From Eretmocerus hayati (taxonomy: Eukaryota > Arthropoda > Insecta > Hymenoptera > Aphelinidae): 64,000 nt of DNA. The translations under genes and the position numbers were made by a program. Of this stretch, positions 1-11,838 are shown in pieces (within the stretch, counting starts at the first letter, position 1; each line of letters starts with the position of its first letter). The notes beneath the pieces were generated by a model that ran no database searches, was not told where the DNA came from, and was given only the letters and a program-made list of their open reading frames with translations. The DNA lies in contig CM056742.1 in assembly GCA_029851415.1 (NCBI GenBank), positions 83,318,748 through 83,382,747 on the forward strand. The letters run 5' to 3'.

Positions 1-2080
1 GTGGTATTGATCCAGATTGAGAAATTCCTATTCAATACCCCAAAGTTGGATTGAAGTGGGTGGAAGACTGCTTCTCTGCTTCCATTTGGCATGGGATGCG
101 GATTGAACAGGATCAACTCGAGGACAAGCCCGGATTGGAGTGGTATTGATCCAGATTTAGAAACTTCTATTCAATACCAAAGTTGGATTGAAGTGGGTGG
201 AAGACTGCTTCTCTGCTTCCATTTGGCATGGGATGCGGATTGAACCGGATTTACTCGGAGACAAGCCCGGATTGGAGTGGTATTGATCCGGATTGAGAAA
301 CTCCTATTTAATACCACGAAGATGGATTGGAGTGGATAGGAAGACTGCTTCTCTGTTCCCGTTTGGCATTGGATGCAGATTGAACAGGATCAACTCGAGG
401 ACAAGCCCGGATGAGAGTGGCATTGATCCAGATTGAGAATTTCCTATCCAAGACCCCAAAGATGGATTCGAGTGGATAGGGAGATTGCTTCTCTGCTCCC
501 GTTTGGCATCGAATGCGGATTGAACAGGATTTACTCGAAGACAAGCCCGGATTGGTGATATTGATCCGGATTTGATAACTCCTATCCAATACCCGAAAGA
601 TGGATTAAAGGGTACTGGGAGACTGCTTCTCTGACCCCATCCGAGTTTGGATGCGGATCGGACAGGATCCCGTCGAGGTCAAGTCCGGATTGGAGTGGTA
701 TTGATCCAGATTGAGAAACTCCTATTCAATACCCCAAAGTTGGGTTGAAGTGGGTGGAAGACTGCTTCTCTGCTTCCATTTGGCATGGGATGCGGATTGA
801 ACAGGATCAACTCGAGGACAAGCCCGAATTGGAGTGGTATTAATCCAGATTGAGAAACTTCTATTCACTACCCCAAAGTTGGATTGAAGTGGGTGGAAGA
901 CTGCTTCTCTGCTTCCATTTGGCATGGGATGCGGATTGAACAGGATCAACTCGAGGACAAGCCCGGATTGGAGTGGTATTGATCCAGATTGAGAAACTTC
1001 TATTCAATACCCCAAAGTTGGATTGAAGTAGGTGGAAGACTGCTTCTCTGCTTCCATTTGGCATGGGATGCGGATTGAACAGGATTTACTCGAAGACAAG
1101 CCCGGATTGGAGTGGTATTGATCCGGATTGAGAAACTCCTATTCAATACCACGAAGATGGATTGGAGTGGATAGGAAGACTGCTTTTCTGTTCTCGTTTG
1201 GCATTGGATGCGGATTGAACAGGATCAACTCGAGGACAAGCCCGGATTGGAGTGGCATTGATCCAGATTGAGAATTTTCCATCCAAGACCCCAAAGATGG
1301 ATTCGATTGGATAGGAAGACTGCTTCTCTGCTTCCGTTTGGCATCGAATGCGGATTGAACAGGATTTACTCGAAGACAAGCCCGGATTGGAGTGGTATTG
1401 ATCCGGATTTGATAACTTCTATCCAATACCCGAAAGATGGATTGAAGCGTATGGGGAGACTGCTCCTCTGTTCCCCTCCGTGTTTGGATGCGGATCGGAC
1501 GGGATCCCGTCGAGGACAAGTCCGGATTGGAGTGGTATTGATCCAGATTGAAGAACTTCTATTCAATACCCCAAAGTTGGATTGAAGTGGATAGGAAGAC
1601 TGCTTCTTTGCTTCCATTTGGCATGGGATGCGGATTGCACAGGATCCAGTCGATGACAAGCTCGGATTGGTGGTATTGATTCGGAGTTGATAACTCCTAT
1701 CCAATACCCGAAAGATGGATTGAAGCGTATGGGGAGACCGCTTCTCTGACCCCATCCGAGTTTGGATGCGGATCGGACAGGATCCCGTCGAGGACAAGTC
1801 CGGATTGGAGTGGTATTGATCCAGATTGAGAAACTCCTATTCAATGCCCCAAAGATGGATTGAGATGGGAGGAAGACTGCTTCTCTGCTTCCATTTGGCA
1901 TGGGGTGCGGATTGATCAGGATCAACTCGAGGACAAGCCCGGATTTGAGTGGTATTGATCCAGATTGAGAATTCTCTATCCAATGCCCCAAAATTGGATT
2001 GGAGTGGATAGGAAGACTGCTTCTCTGCTTCCATTTGGCATGGGATGCGGATTGAACAGGATCAACTGGAGGACAAGCCC
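1..2080. repeat. Partial higher-order unit U0 (truncated, left edge of window)
   Basis: The first about 1.1 kb matches U3 from 23272 (offset 23271), U4 from 33671 and U5 from 48582. From about 1140 to 1960 the match moves to U4 at offset 34509 (for example 1268-1585 against 35777-36094). The change in offset means U0 lacks 838-839 bp, six monomers, that U4 has. After about 1960 the sequence leaves the U4 map and joins monomers that lead into the next unit start at 2081. U0 is therefore the tail of a long unit with an internal contraction and an early end. Confidence 0.8.
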
Positions 2081-3056
2081 GGATTGGAGTGGTATTGATC
2101 CAGATTGAGAAACTTCTATTCAATACCCCAAAGTTGGATTGAAGTGGGTGGAAGACTGCTTCTCTGCTTCCATTTGGCATCGGATGCGGATTGAACAGGA
2201 TTTACTCGAAGACAAGCCCGGATTGGATTGGTATTGATCCGGATTCGATAACTTCTATCCAATACCCGAAAGATGGATTGAGGCGTATGGGGAGACTTTT
2301 TCTCTGACCCCATCCGAGTTTGGATCCGGATCGGACAGGATCCAGTCGAGGACAAGTTCGGATCGGAGTGTATTAATCCAGATTGAGAAACTTCTATCCA
2401 ATACCCCAAAGATGGATTGGAGTGGATAGGAAGACTGCTTCTCTGTTCCCGTTTGGCATTGGATGCGGATTGAACAGGATCAACTCGAGGACAAGCCTGG
2501 ATTGGAGTGGCATGGATCCAGATTGAGAATTCTCTATCCAATGCCCCAAAATTGGATTGGAGTGGATAGGAAGACTGCTTCTCTGTTCCCGTTTGGCATT
2601 GGATGCAGATTGAACAGGATCAACTCGAGGACAAGCCCGGATGAGAGTGGCATTGATCCAGATTTGATAACTCCTATCCAATACCCGAAAGATGGATTAA
2701 AGGGTACTGGGAGACTGCTTCTCTGACCCCATCCGAGTTTGGATGCGGATCGGACAGGATCCCGTCGAGGACAAGTCCGGATTGGAGTGGTATTGATCCA
2801 GATTGAGAAACTCCTATTCAATACCCCAAAGTTGGATTGAAGTGGGTGGAAGACTGCTTCTCTGCTTCCATTTGGCATGGGATGCGGATTGAACAGGATC
2901 AACTCGAGGGCAAGCCCGGATTGGAGTGGTATTAATCCAGATTGAGAAACTTCTATTCACTTCCCCAAAGTTGGATTGAAGTGGGTGGAAGACTGCTTCT
3001 CTGCTTCCATTTGGCATGGGATGCGGATTGAACAGGATCAACTCGAGGACAAGCCC

Positions 3057-4636
3057 GGATTGGAGTGGTATTGATCCAGATTGAGAAACTTCTATTCAAT
3101 ACCCCAAAGTTGGATTGATGTAGGTGGAAGACTGCTTCTCTGCTTCCATTTGGCATGGGATGCGGATTGAACAGGATTTACTCGAAGACAAGCCCGGATT
3201 GGAGTGGTATTGATCCGGATTCGATAACTTCTCTTCAATACCCGAAAGATGGATTGAAGCGTATGGGGAGACTGCTTCTCTGACCCCATCCGAGTTTTGA
3301 TCCGGATCGGACAGGATCCAGTCGAGGACAAGTTCGGATCGAAGTGGTATTGATCCAGATTGAGAAACTTCTATCCAATACCCCAAAGATGGATTGGAGT
3401 GGATAGGGAGACTGCTTCTCTGTTCCCGTTTGGCATTGGATGCGGGTTGGACAGGATCCAGTCGATGACAAGCTCGGATCGGAGTGGTGTCTATCCGGAA
3501 TGGGTAACTTGTATCCAATACTCAACTCACGGATTTGAGTGCAAAGGAAGACTGCTTTCCTGACCTGAGCCGGCATTGGATGCGGATTGAAAGACTGCTC
3601 CTTTGACCCCATCCGGCATTGGATGCGGATTGGACAATATTCAGTCGAGGACAAGCCCAGATTGGAGTGGTATTGATCCAGATTGAGATACTCCTATCCA
3701 ATACCCCAAAGATGGATTGGAGTAGATAGGAAGACTGCTTTTCTGTTCTCGTTTGGCATTGGATGCGGATTGGACAGGATCAACTCGAGGACAAGCCTGG
3801 ATTGGAGTGGCATGGATCCAGATTGAGAATTTCCTATCCAATACCCCAAAGTTGGATTGTAGTGGATAGGGAGACTGCTTCTCTTCATCCATTTGGCATT
3901 GGATGCGGATTGAACAGGACTTACTCGGAGACAAGCCCGGACTGGAGTGGTATTGATCCGGATTGAGGAACTTCTCTTCAATACCCCAAAGATGGATTCG
4001 AGTGGATAAGAGGATTGCCTCTCTGCTTCCGTTTGGCATCGAATGCGGATTGAACACGATCTACTCGAAGACAAGCCCGGATTGGTGGTATTGATCCGGA
4101 TTTGAAAACTTCTATCCAATACCCGAAAGTTGGATTGAAGCGTATGGGGAGACTGCTTCTCTGACCCCATCCGAGTTTGGATTCGGATCGGACAGGATCC
4201 AGTCGAGGACAAGTCCGGATCGAAGTGGTATTGATCCAGATTGAGAAACTTCTATCCAATACCCCAAAGATGGATTGGAGTGGATAGGAAGACTGCTTCT
4301 CTGTTCCCGTTTGGCATTGGATGCGGGTTGGACAGGATCCAGTCGATGACAAGCTCGGATTGGAGTTGTATTGATCCGGATTGAGAAACTCCTCTTCAAT
4401 ACCCCAAAGATAGATTGGAGTGGATAGGAAGACTGCTTCTCTGTTCCTGTTTGGCATTGGATGCGGATTGAACAGGATCAACTCGAGAACAATTCCGGAT
4501 TGGAGTGGCATTGATCCAGATTGAGAATTTTCCATCCAAGACCCCGAAGATGGATTTGAGTGGATAGGAAGACTGCTTCTCTGCTTCCGTTTGGCATCGA
4601 ATGCGGATTGAACAGGATTTACTCGGAGACAAGCCC
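3057..4636. repeat. 1580 bp tandem duplication in U1, first copy
   Basis: Eleven monomers, one of them the 183 bp form, give 1580 bp. The sequence matches the adjacent copy at offset 1580. The exchange point cannot be placed more finely than 3048-3066, which is identical at both ends of both copies and contains caagcccggattggagt. Confidence 0.9.
3476..3658. repeat. 183 bp variant monomer, copy 1 (U1)
   Basis: The segment ggcattggatgcggattg occurs twice inside it, followed once by aaagactgc and once by gacaatatt. The extra 43 bp resembles the middle of a normal monomer (gactgcttctctgacccc). It also has tgtctatccggaatgggtaa and caactcacggatttgag, seen only in this class. Confidence 0.92.
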
Positions 4637-6216
4637 GGATTGGAGTGGTATTGATCCAGATTGAGAAACTTCTATTCAATACCCCAAAGTTGGATTGATG
4701 TAGGTGGAAGACTGCTTCTCTGCTTCCATTTGGCATGGGATGCGGATTGAACAGGATTTACTCGAAGACAAGCCCGGATTGGAGTGGTATTGATCCGGAT
4801 TCGATAACTTCTCTTCAATACCCGAAAGATGGATTGAAGCGTATGGGGAGACTGCTTCTCTGACCCCATCCGAGTTTTGATCCGGATCGGACAGGATCCA
4901 GTCGAGGACAAGTTCGGATCGAAGTGGTATTGATCCAGATTGAGAAACTTCTATCCAATACCCCAAAGATGGATTGGAGTGGATAGGGAGACTGCTTCTC
5001 TGTTCCCGTTTGGCATTGGATGCGGGTTGGACAGGATCCAGTCGATGACAAGCTCGGATCGGAGTGGTGTCTATCCGGAATGGGTAACTTGTATCCAATA
5101 CTCAACTCACGGATTTGAGTGCAAAGGAAGACTGCTTTCCTGACCTGAGCCGGCATTGGATGCGGATTGAAAGACTGCTTCTTTGACCCCATCCGGCATT
5201 GGATGCGGATTGGACAATATTCAGTCGAGGACAAGCCCGGATTGGAGTGGTATTGATCCAGATTGAGATACTCCTATCCAATACCCCAAAGATGGATTGG
5301 AGTAGATAGGAAGACTGCTTTTCTGTTCTCGTTTGGCATTGGATGCGGATTGGACAGGATCAACTCGAGGACAAGCCTGGATTGGAGTGGCATGGATCCA
5401 GATTGAGAATTTCCTATCCAATACCCCAAAGTTGGATTGTAGTGGATAGGGAGACTGCTTCTCTTCATCCATTTGGCATTGGATGCGGATTGAACAGGAC
5501 TTACTCGGAGACAAGCCCGGACTGGAGTGGTATTGATCCGGATTGAGGAACTTCTCTTCAATACCCCAAAGATGGATTCGAGTGGATAAGAGGATTGCCT
5601 CTCTGCTTCCGTTTGGCATCGAATGCGGATTGAACACGATCTACTCGAAGACAAGCCCGGATTGGTGGTATTGATCCGGATTTGAAAACTTCTATCCAAT
5701 ACCCGAAAGTTGGATTGAAGCGTATGGGGAGACTGCTTCTCTGACCCCATCCGAGTTTGGATTCGGATCGGACAGGATCCAGTCGAGGACAAGTCCGGAT
5801 CGAAGTGGTATTGATCCAGATTGAGAAACTTCTATCCAATACCCCAAAGATGGATTGGAGTGGATAGGAAGACTGCTTCTCTGTTCCCGTTTGGCATTGG
5901 ATGCGGGTTGGACAGGATCCAGTCGATGACAAGCTCGGATTGGAGTTGTATTGATCCGGATTGAGAAACTCCTCTTCAATACCCCAAAGATAGATTGGAG
6001 TGGATAGGAAGACTGCTTCTCTGTTCCTGTTTGGCATTGGATGCGGATTGAACAGGATCAACTCGAGAACAATTCCGGATTGGAGTGGCATTGATCCAGA
6101 TTGAGAATTTTCCATCCAAGACCCCGAAGATGGATTTGAGTGGATAGGAAGACTGCTTCTCTGCTTCCGTTTGGCATCGAATGCGGATTGAACAGGATTT
6201 ACTCGGAGACAAGCCC
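4637..6216. repeat. 1580 bp tandem duplication in U1, second copy
   Basis: It matches the first copy until position 6227, where gagttg replaces gagtgg and the unit continues into its next block. One marker separates the copies: the 183 bp monomer has c at 3600 in copy one and t at 5180 in copy two. Confidence 0.9.
5056..5238. repeat. 183 bp variant monomer, copy 2 (U1)
   Basis: Second copy created by the 1580 bp duplication; marker t at 5180. Confidence 0.92.
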
Positions 6217-6356
6217 GGATTGGAGTTGTATTGATCCGAATTTGATAACTTCTATCCAATACCCGAAAGATGGATTGAAGCGTATGGGGAGACTGCCCCT
6301 CTGACCCCATCCGTGTTTGGATGCGGAGCGGACAGGATCTCGTCGAGGACAAGTCC

Positions 6357-6496
6357 GGATTGGAGTGGTATTGCTCCGGATTGAGAAACCCCTATTCGAT
6401 ACCCCAAAGATGGATTGGAGTGGATAGGAAGACTGCTTTAGGGACCTGAGCCGGCATTGGATGCGGATTGGACAATATTCAGTCGAGGACAAGCCC
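6357..6496. repeat. 140 bp relative of the 183 bp monomer, U1
   Basis: It has gctttagggacctgagcc, then ggcattggatgcggattg once, then gacaatattcagtcgagg. These ends are those of the 183 bp monomer without the 43 bp, so it represents either the form before the partial duplication or a precise loss of it. Confidence 0.88.
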
Positions 6497-8167
6497 GGAT
6501 TGGAGTGGTATTGATCCAGATTGAGATACTCCTATTAAATACCCCAAAGATGAATTGAAGTGGATAGGAAGACTGCTTCTCTGTTCCCGTTTGGCATTGG
6601 ATGCGGGATGAACAGGATCAACTCGAGGACAAGCCCGGATTGGAGTGGCATTGATCCAGATTGAGAATTTTCTATCCAAGACCCCAAAGATGGATTCGAG
6701 TCGATAGGGAGATTGCTTCTCTGCTTCCGTTTGGCATCGAATGCGGATTGAACAGGATTTACTCGAAGACAAGCCCGGATTGGTGGTATTGATCCGGATT
6801 TGATAACTCCTATCCAATACCCGAAAGATGGATTGAAGCGTATGGGGAGACTGCTTCTCTGACCCCATCCGAGTTTGGATGCGGATCGGACAGGATCCCG
6901 TCGAGGACAAGTCCGGATTGGAGTGGTATTGATCCAGATTGAGAAACTCCTATTCAATACCCCAAAGTTGGATTGAAGTGGGTGGAAGACTGCTTCTCTG
7001 CTTCCATTTGGCATGGGATGCGGATTGAACAGGATCAACTCGAGGACAAGCCCGGATTGGAGTGGTATTGATCCAGATTGAGAAACTTCTATTCAATACC
7101 CCAAAGTTGGATTGAAGTGGGTGGAAGACTGCTTCTCTGCTTCCATTTGGCATGGGATGCGGATTGAACCGGATTTACTCGGAGACAAGCCCGGATTGGA
7201 GTGGTATTGATCCGGATTGAGAAACTCCTATTCAATACCACGAAGATGGATTGGAGTGGATAGGAAGACTGCTTCTCTGTTCCCGTTTGGCATTGGATGC
7301 AGATTGAACAGGATCAACTCGAGAACAAGCCCGGATGAGAGTGGCATTGATCCAGATTGAGAATTTTCTATCCAAGACCCCAAAGATGGATTCGAGTGGA
7401 TAGGGAGATTGCTTGTCTGCTTCCGTTTGGCATCGAATGCGGATTGAACAGGATTTACTCGAAGACAAGCCCGGATTGGTGGTATTGATCCGGATTTGAT
7501 AACTCCTATCCAATACCCGAAAGATGGATTGAAGCATACTGGGAGACTGCTTCTCTGACCCCATCCGAGTTTGGATGCGGATCGGACAGGATCCCGTCGA
7601 GGACAAGTCCGGATTGGAGTGGTATTGATCCAGATTAAGAAACTTCTATTCAATACCCCAAAGATGGATTGGAGTGGACAGGAAGACTGCTTCTCTGCTT
7701 CCGTTTGGCATCGGATGCGGATTGAACCGGATTTACTCGGAGACAAGCCCGGATTGGAGTGGTATTGATCCAGATTGAGAAACTTCTATTCAATACCCAA
7801 AAGTTGGATTGAAGTGGGTGGAAGACTGCTTCTCTGCTTCCATTTGGCATGGGATGCGGATTGAACAGTATCAACTGGAGGACAAGCCCGGATTGGAGTG
7901 GTATTGATCCAGATTGAGAAACTTCTATTCAATACCCAAAAGTTGGATTGAAGTGGGTGGAAGACTGCTTCTCTGCTTCCATTTGGCATGGGATGCGGAT
8001 TGAACAGGATCGACTCGAGGACAAGCCCGGATTGGAGTGGTATTGATCCAGATTGAGAAACTTCTATTCAATACCCCAAAGTTGGATTGAAGTGGGTGGA
8101 AGACTGCTTCTCTGCTTCCATTTGGCATGGGATGCGGATTGAACAGGATCAACTGGAGGACAAGCCC

Positions 8168-9282
8168 GGATTGGAGTGGTATTGATCCAGATTGAGAAAC
8201 TTCTATTCAATACCCCAAAGTTGGATTGAAGTGGGTGGAAGACTGCTTCTCTGCTTCCATTTGGCATCGGATGCGGATTGAACAGGATTTACTCGAAGAC
8301 AAGCCCGGATTGGATTGGTATTGATCCAGATTCGATAACTTCTATCCAATACCCGAAAGATGGATTGAAGCGTATGGGGAGACTTTTTCTCTGACCCCAT
8401 CCGAGTTTGGATCCGGATCGGACAGGATCCAGTCGAGGACAAGTTCGGATCGGAGTGTATTAATCCAGATTGAGAAACTTCTATCCAATACCCCAAAGAT
8501 GGATTGGAGTGGATAGGAAGACTGCTTCTCTGTTCCCGTTTGGCATTGGATGCGGATTGAACAGGATCAACTCGAGGACAAGCCTGGATTGGAGTGGCAT
8601 GGATCCAGATTGAGAATTTCCTATCCAATACCCCAAAGTTGGATTGTAGTGGATAGGGAGACTGCTTCTCTTCATCCATTTGGCATTGGATGCGGATTGA
8701 ACAGGACTTACTCGGAGACAAGCCCGGACTGGAGTGGTATTGATCCGGATTGAGGAACTTCTCTTCAATACCCCAAAGATGGATTCGAGTGGATAAGAGG
8801 ATTGCCTCTCTGCTTCCGTTTGGCATCGAATGCGGATTGAACACGATCTACTCGAAGACAAGCCCGGATTGGTGGTATTGATCCGGATTTGAAAACTTCT
8901 ATCCAATACCCGAAAGTTGGATTGAAGCGTATGGGGAGACTGCTTCTCTGACCCCATCCGAGTTTGGATTCGGATCGGACAGGATCCAGTCGAGGACAAG
9001 TCCGGATCGAAGTGGTATTGATCCAGATTGAGGAACTTCTATCCAATACCCCAAAGATGGATTGGAGTGGATAGGAAGACTGCTTCTCTGCTTCCATTTG
9101 GCATGGGATGCGGATTGAACAGGATCAACTCGAGGACAAGCCCGGATTGGAGTGGTATTAATCCAGATTGAGAAACTTCTATTCACTACCCCAAAGTTGG
9201 ATTGAAGTGGGTGGAAGACTGCTTCTCTGCTTCCATTTGGCATGGGATGCGGATTGAACAGGATCAACTGGAGGACAAGCCC
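8168..9282. repeat. Mini-unit U1' (1115 bp)
   Basis: It begins like every other unit start, with offset 7342 to U2, but leaves that map near 8618, where gagaat is followed by ttcc instead of tctc. From there it matches the end of the P3 block and following monomers of U5 (8765-9267 against 53682-54184, offset 44917). It is eight monomers long and ends at the next aactggagg marker. It looks like a long unit with almost all of its interior removed. Confidence 0.75.
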
Positions 9283-10258
9283 GGATTGGAGTGGTATTGA
9301 TCCAGATTGAGAAACTTCTATTCAATACCCCAAAGTTGGATTGAAGTGGGTGGAAGACTGCTTCTCTGCTTCCATTTGGCATCGGATGCGGATTGAACAG
9401 GATTTACTCGAAGACAAGCCCGGATTGGATTGGTATTGATCCGGATTCGATAACTTCTATCCAATACCCGAAAGATGGATTGAGGCGTATGGGGAGACTT
9501 TTTCTCTGACCCCATCCGAGTTTGGATCCGGATCGGACAGGATCCAGTCGAGGACAAGTTCGGATCGGAGTGTATTAATCCAGATTGAGAAACTTCTATC
9601 CAATACCCCAAAGATGGATTGGAGTGGATAGGAAGACTGCTTCTCTGTTCCCGTTTGGCATTGGATGCGGATTGAACAGGATCAACTCGAGGACAAGCCT
9701 GGATTGGAGTGGCATGGATCCAGATTGAGAATTCTCTATCCAATGCCCCAAAATTGGATTGGAGTGGATAGGAAGACTGCTTCTCTGTTCCCGTTTGGCA
9801 TTGGATGCAGATTGAACAGGATCAACTCGAGGACAAGCCCGGATGAGAGTGGCATTGATCCAGATTTGATAACTCCTATCCAATACCCGAAAGATGGATT
9901 AAAGGGTACTGGGAGACTGCTTCTCTGACCCCATCCGAGTTTGGATGCGGATCGGACAGGATCCCGTCGAGGACAAGTCCGGATTGGAGTGGTATTGATC
10001 CAGATTGAGAAACTCCTATTCAATACCCCAAAGTTGGATTGAAGTGGGTGGAAGACTGCTTCTCTGCTTCCATTTGGCATGGGATGCGGATTGAACAGGA
10101 TCAACTCGAGGGCAAGCCCGGATTGGAGTGGTATTAATCCAGATTGAGAAACTTCTATTCACTTCCCCAAAGTTGGATTGAAGTGGGTGGAAGACTGCTT
10201 CTCTGCTTCCATTTGGCATGGGATGCGGATTGAACAGGATCAACTCGAGGACAAGCCC

Positions 10259-11838
10259 GGATTGGAGTGGTATTGATCCAGATTGAGAAACTTCTATTCA
10301 ATACCCCAAAGTTGGATTGATGTAGGTGGAAGACTGCTTCTCTGCTTCCATTTGGCATGGGATGCGGATTGAACAGGATTTACTCGAAGACAAGCCCGGA
10401 TTGGAGTGGTATTGATCCGGATTCGATAACTTCTCTTCAATACCCGAAAGATGGATTGAAGCGTATGGGGAGACTGCTTCTCTGACCCCATCCGAGTTTT
10501 GATCCGGATCGGACAGGATCCAGTCGAGGACAAGTTCGGATCGAAGTGGTATTGATCCAGATTGAGAAACTTCTATCCAATACCCCAAAGATGGATTGGA
10601 GTGGATAGGGAGACTGCTTCTCTGTTCCCGTTTGGCATTGGATGCGGGTTGGACAGGATCCAGTCGATGACAAGCTCGGATCGGAGTGGTGTCTATCCGG
10701 AATGGGTAACTTGTATCCAATACTCAACTCACGGATTTGAGTGCAAAGGAAGACTGCTTTCCTGACCTGAGCCGGCATTGGATGCGGATTGAAAGACTGC
10801 TCCTTTGACCCCATCCGGCATTGGATGCGGATTGGACAATATTCAGTCGAGGACAAGCCCAGATTGGAGTGGTATTGATCCAGATTGAGATACTCCTATC
10901 CAATACCCCAAAGATGGATTGGAGTAGATAGGAAGACTGCTTTTCTGTTCTCGTTTGGCATTGGATGCGGATTGGACAGGATCAACTCGAGGACAAGCCT
11001 GGATTGGAGTGGCATGGATCCAGATTGAGAATTTCCTATCCAATACCCCAAAGTTGGATTGTAGTGGATAGGGAGACTGCTTCTCTTCATCCATTTGGCA
11101 TTGGATGCGGATTGAACAGGACTTACTCGGAGACAAGCCCGGACTGGAGTGGTATTGATCCGGATTGAGGAACTTCTCTTCAATACCCCAAAGATGGATT
11201 CGAGTGGATAAGAGGATTGCCTCTCTGCTTCCGTTTGGCATCGAATGCGGATTGAACACGATCTACTCGAAGACAAGCCCGGATTGGTGGTATTGATCCG
11301 GATTTGAAAACTTCTATCCAATACCCGAAAGTTGGATTGAAGCGTATGGGGAGACTGCTTCTCTGACCCCATCCGAGTTTGGATTCGGATCGGACAGGAT
11401 CCAGTCGAGGACAAGTCCGGATCGAAGTGGTATTGATCCAGATTGAGAAACTTCTATCCAATACCCCAAAGATGGATTGGAGTGGATAGGAAGACTGCTT
11501 CTCTGTTCCCGTTTGGCATTGGATGCGGGTTGGACAGGATCCAGTCGATGACAAGCTCGGATTGGAGTTGTATTGATCCGGATTGAGAAACTCCTCTTCA
11601 ATACCCCAAAGATAGATTGGAGTGGATAGGAAGACTGCTTCTCTGTTCCTGTTTGGCATTGGATGCGGATTGAACAGGATCAACTCGAGAACAATTCCGG
11701 ATTGGAGTGGCATTGATCCAGATTGAGAATTTTCCATCCAAGACCCCGAAGATGGATTTGAGTGGATAGGAAGACTGCTTCTCTGCTTCCGTTTGGCATC
11801 GAATGCGGATTGAACAGGATTTACTCGGAGACAAGCCC
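10259..11838. repeat. 1580 bp tandem duplication in U2, first copy
   Basis: Equivalent of 3057-4636 at offset 7202, with the same marker state (c at 10802) as the first copy in U1. Confidence 0.9.
10678..10860. repeat. 183 bp variant monomer, copy 3 (U2)
   Basis: Offset 7202 from copy 1; shares c at 10802 and the following agcccagattgg. Confidence 0.92.

Larger units (their letters stand above)
2081..8167. repeat. Higher-order unit U1 (6087 bp)
   Basis: It opens with a monomer preceded by aactggagg, where most monomers have aactcgagg. It follows U2 at a constant offset of 7202 from 2081 to about 7150. U2 then has one extra 140 bp monomer and the offset is 7342 to the end. It contains the 1580 bp tandem duplication, two 183 bp monomers and one 140 bp relative of these. 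Near the end, 7736-8167, is a run of similar 139 bp monomers, some reading caatacccaaaag. Confidence 0.85.

Noticed and set aside
498..513. CENP-B-box-like match on the minus strand (cccg, 8 bases, cgaa) in monomers with cccgtttggcatcgaatg
   Set aside because: The CENP-B box needs seven bases between these two cores, with a fixed t; here there are eight. One-base misfit and presence in one monomer class only make this a chance likeness.
3476..3658. The 183 bp monomer as a mobile element insertion
   Set aside because: The extra 43 bp is explained by partial copying of the monomer itself; there are no terminal inverted repeats or poly(A), and the copies sit at equivalent unit positions.
6420..6460. 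gctttagggacctgagcc as a telomere-like (ttaggg) remnant
   Set aside because: A single ttaggg with no tandem copies, in a monomer whose flanks are ordinary satellite; chance occurrence.
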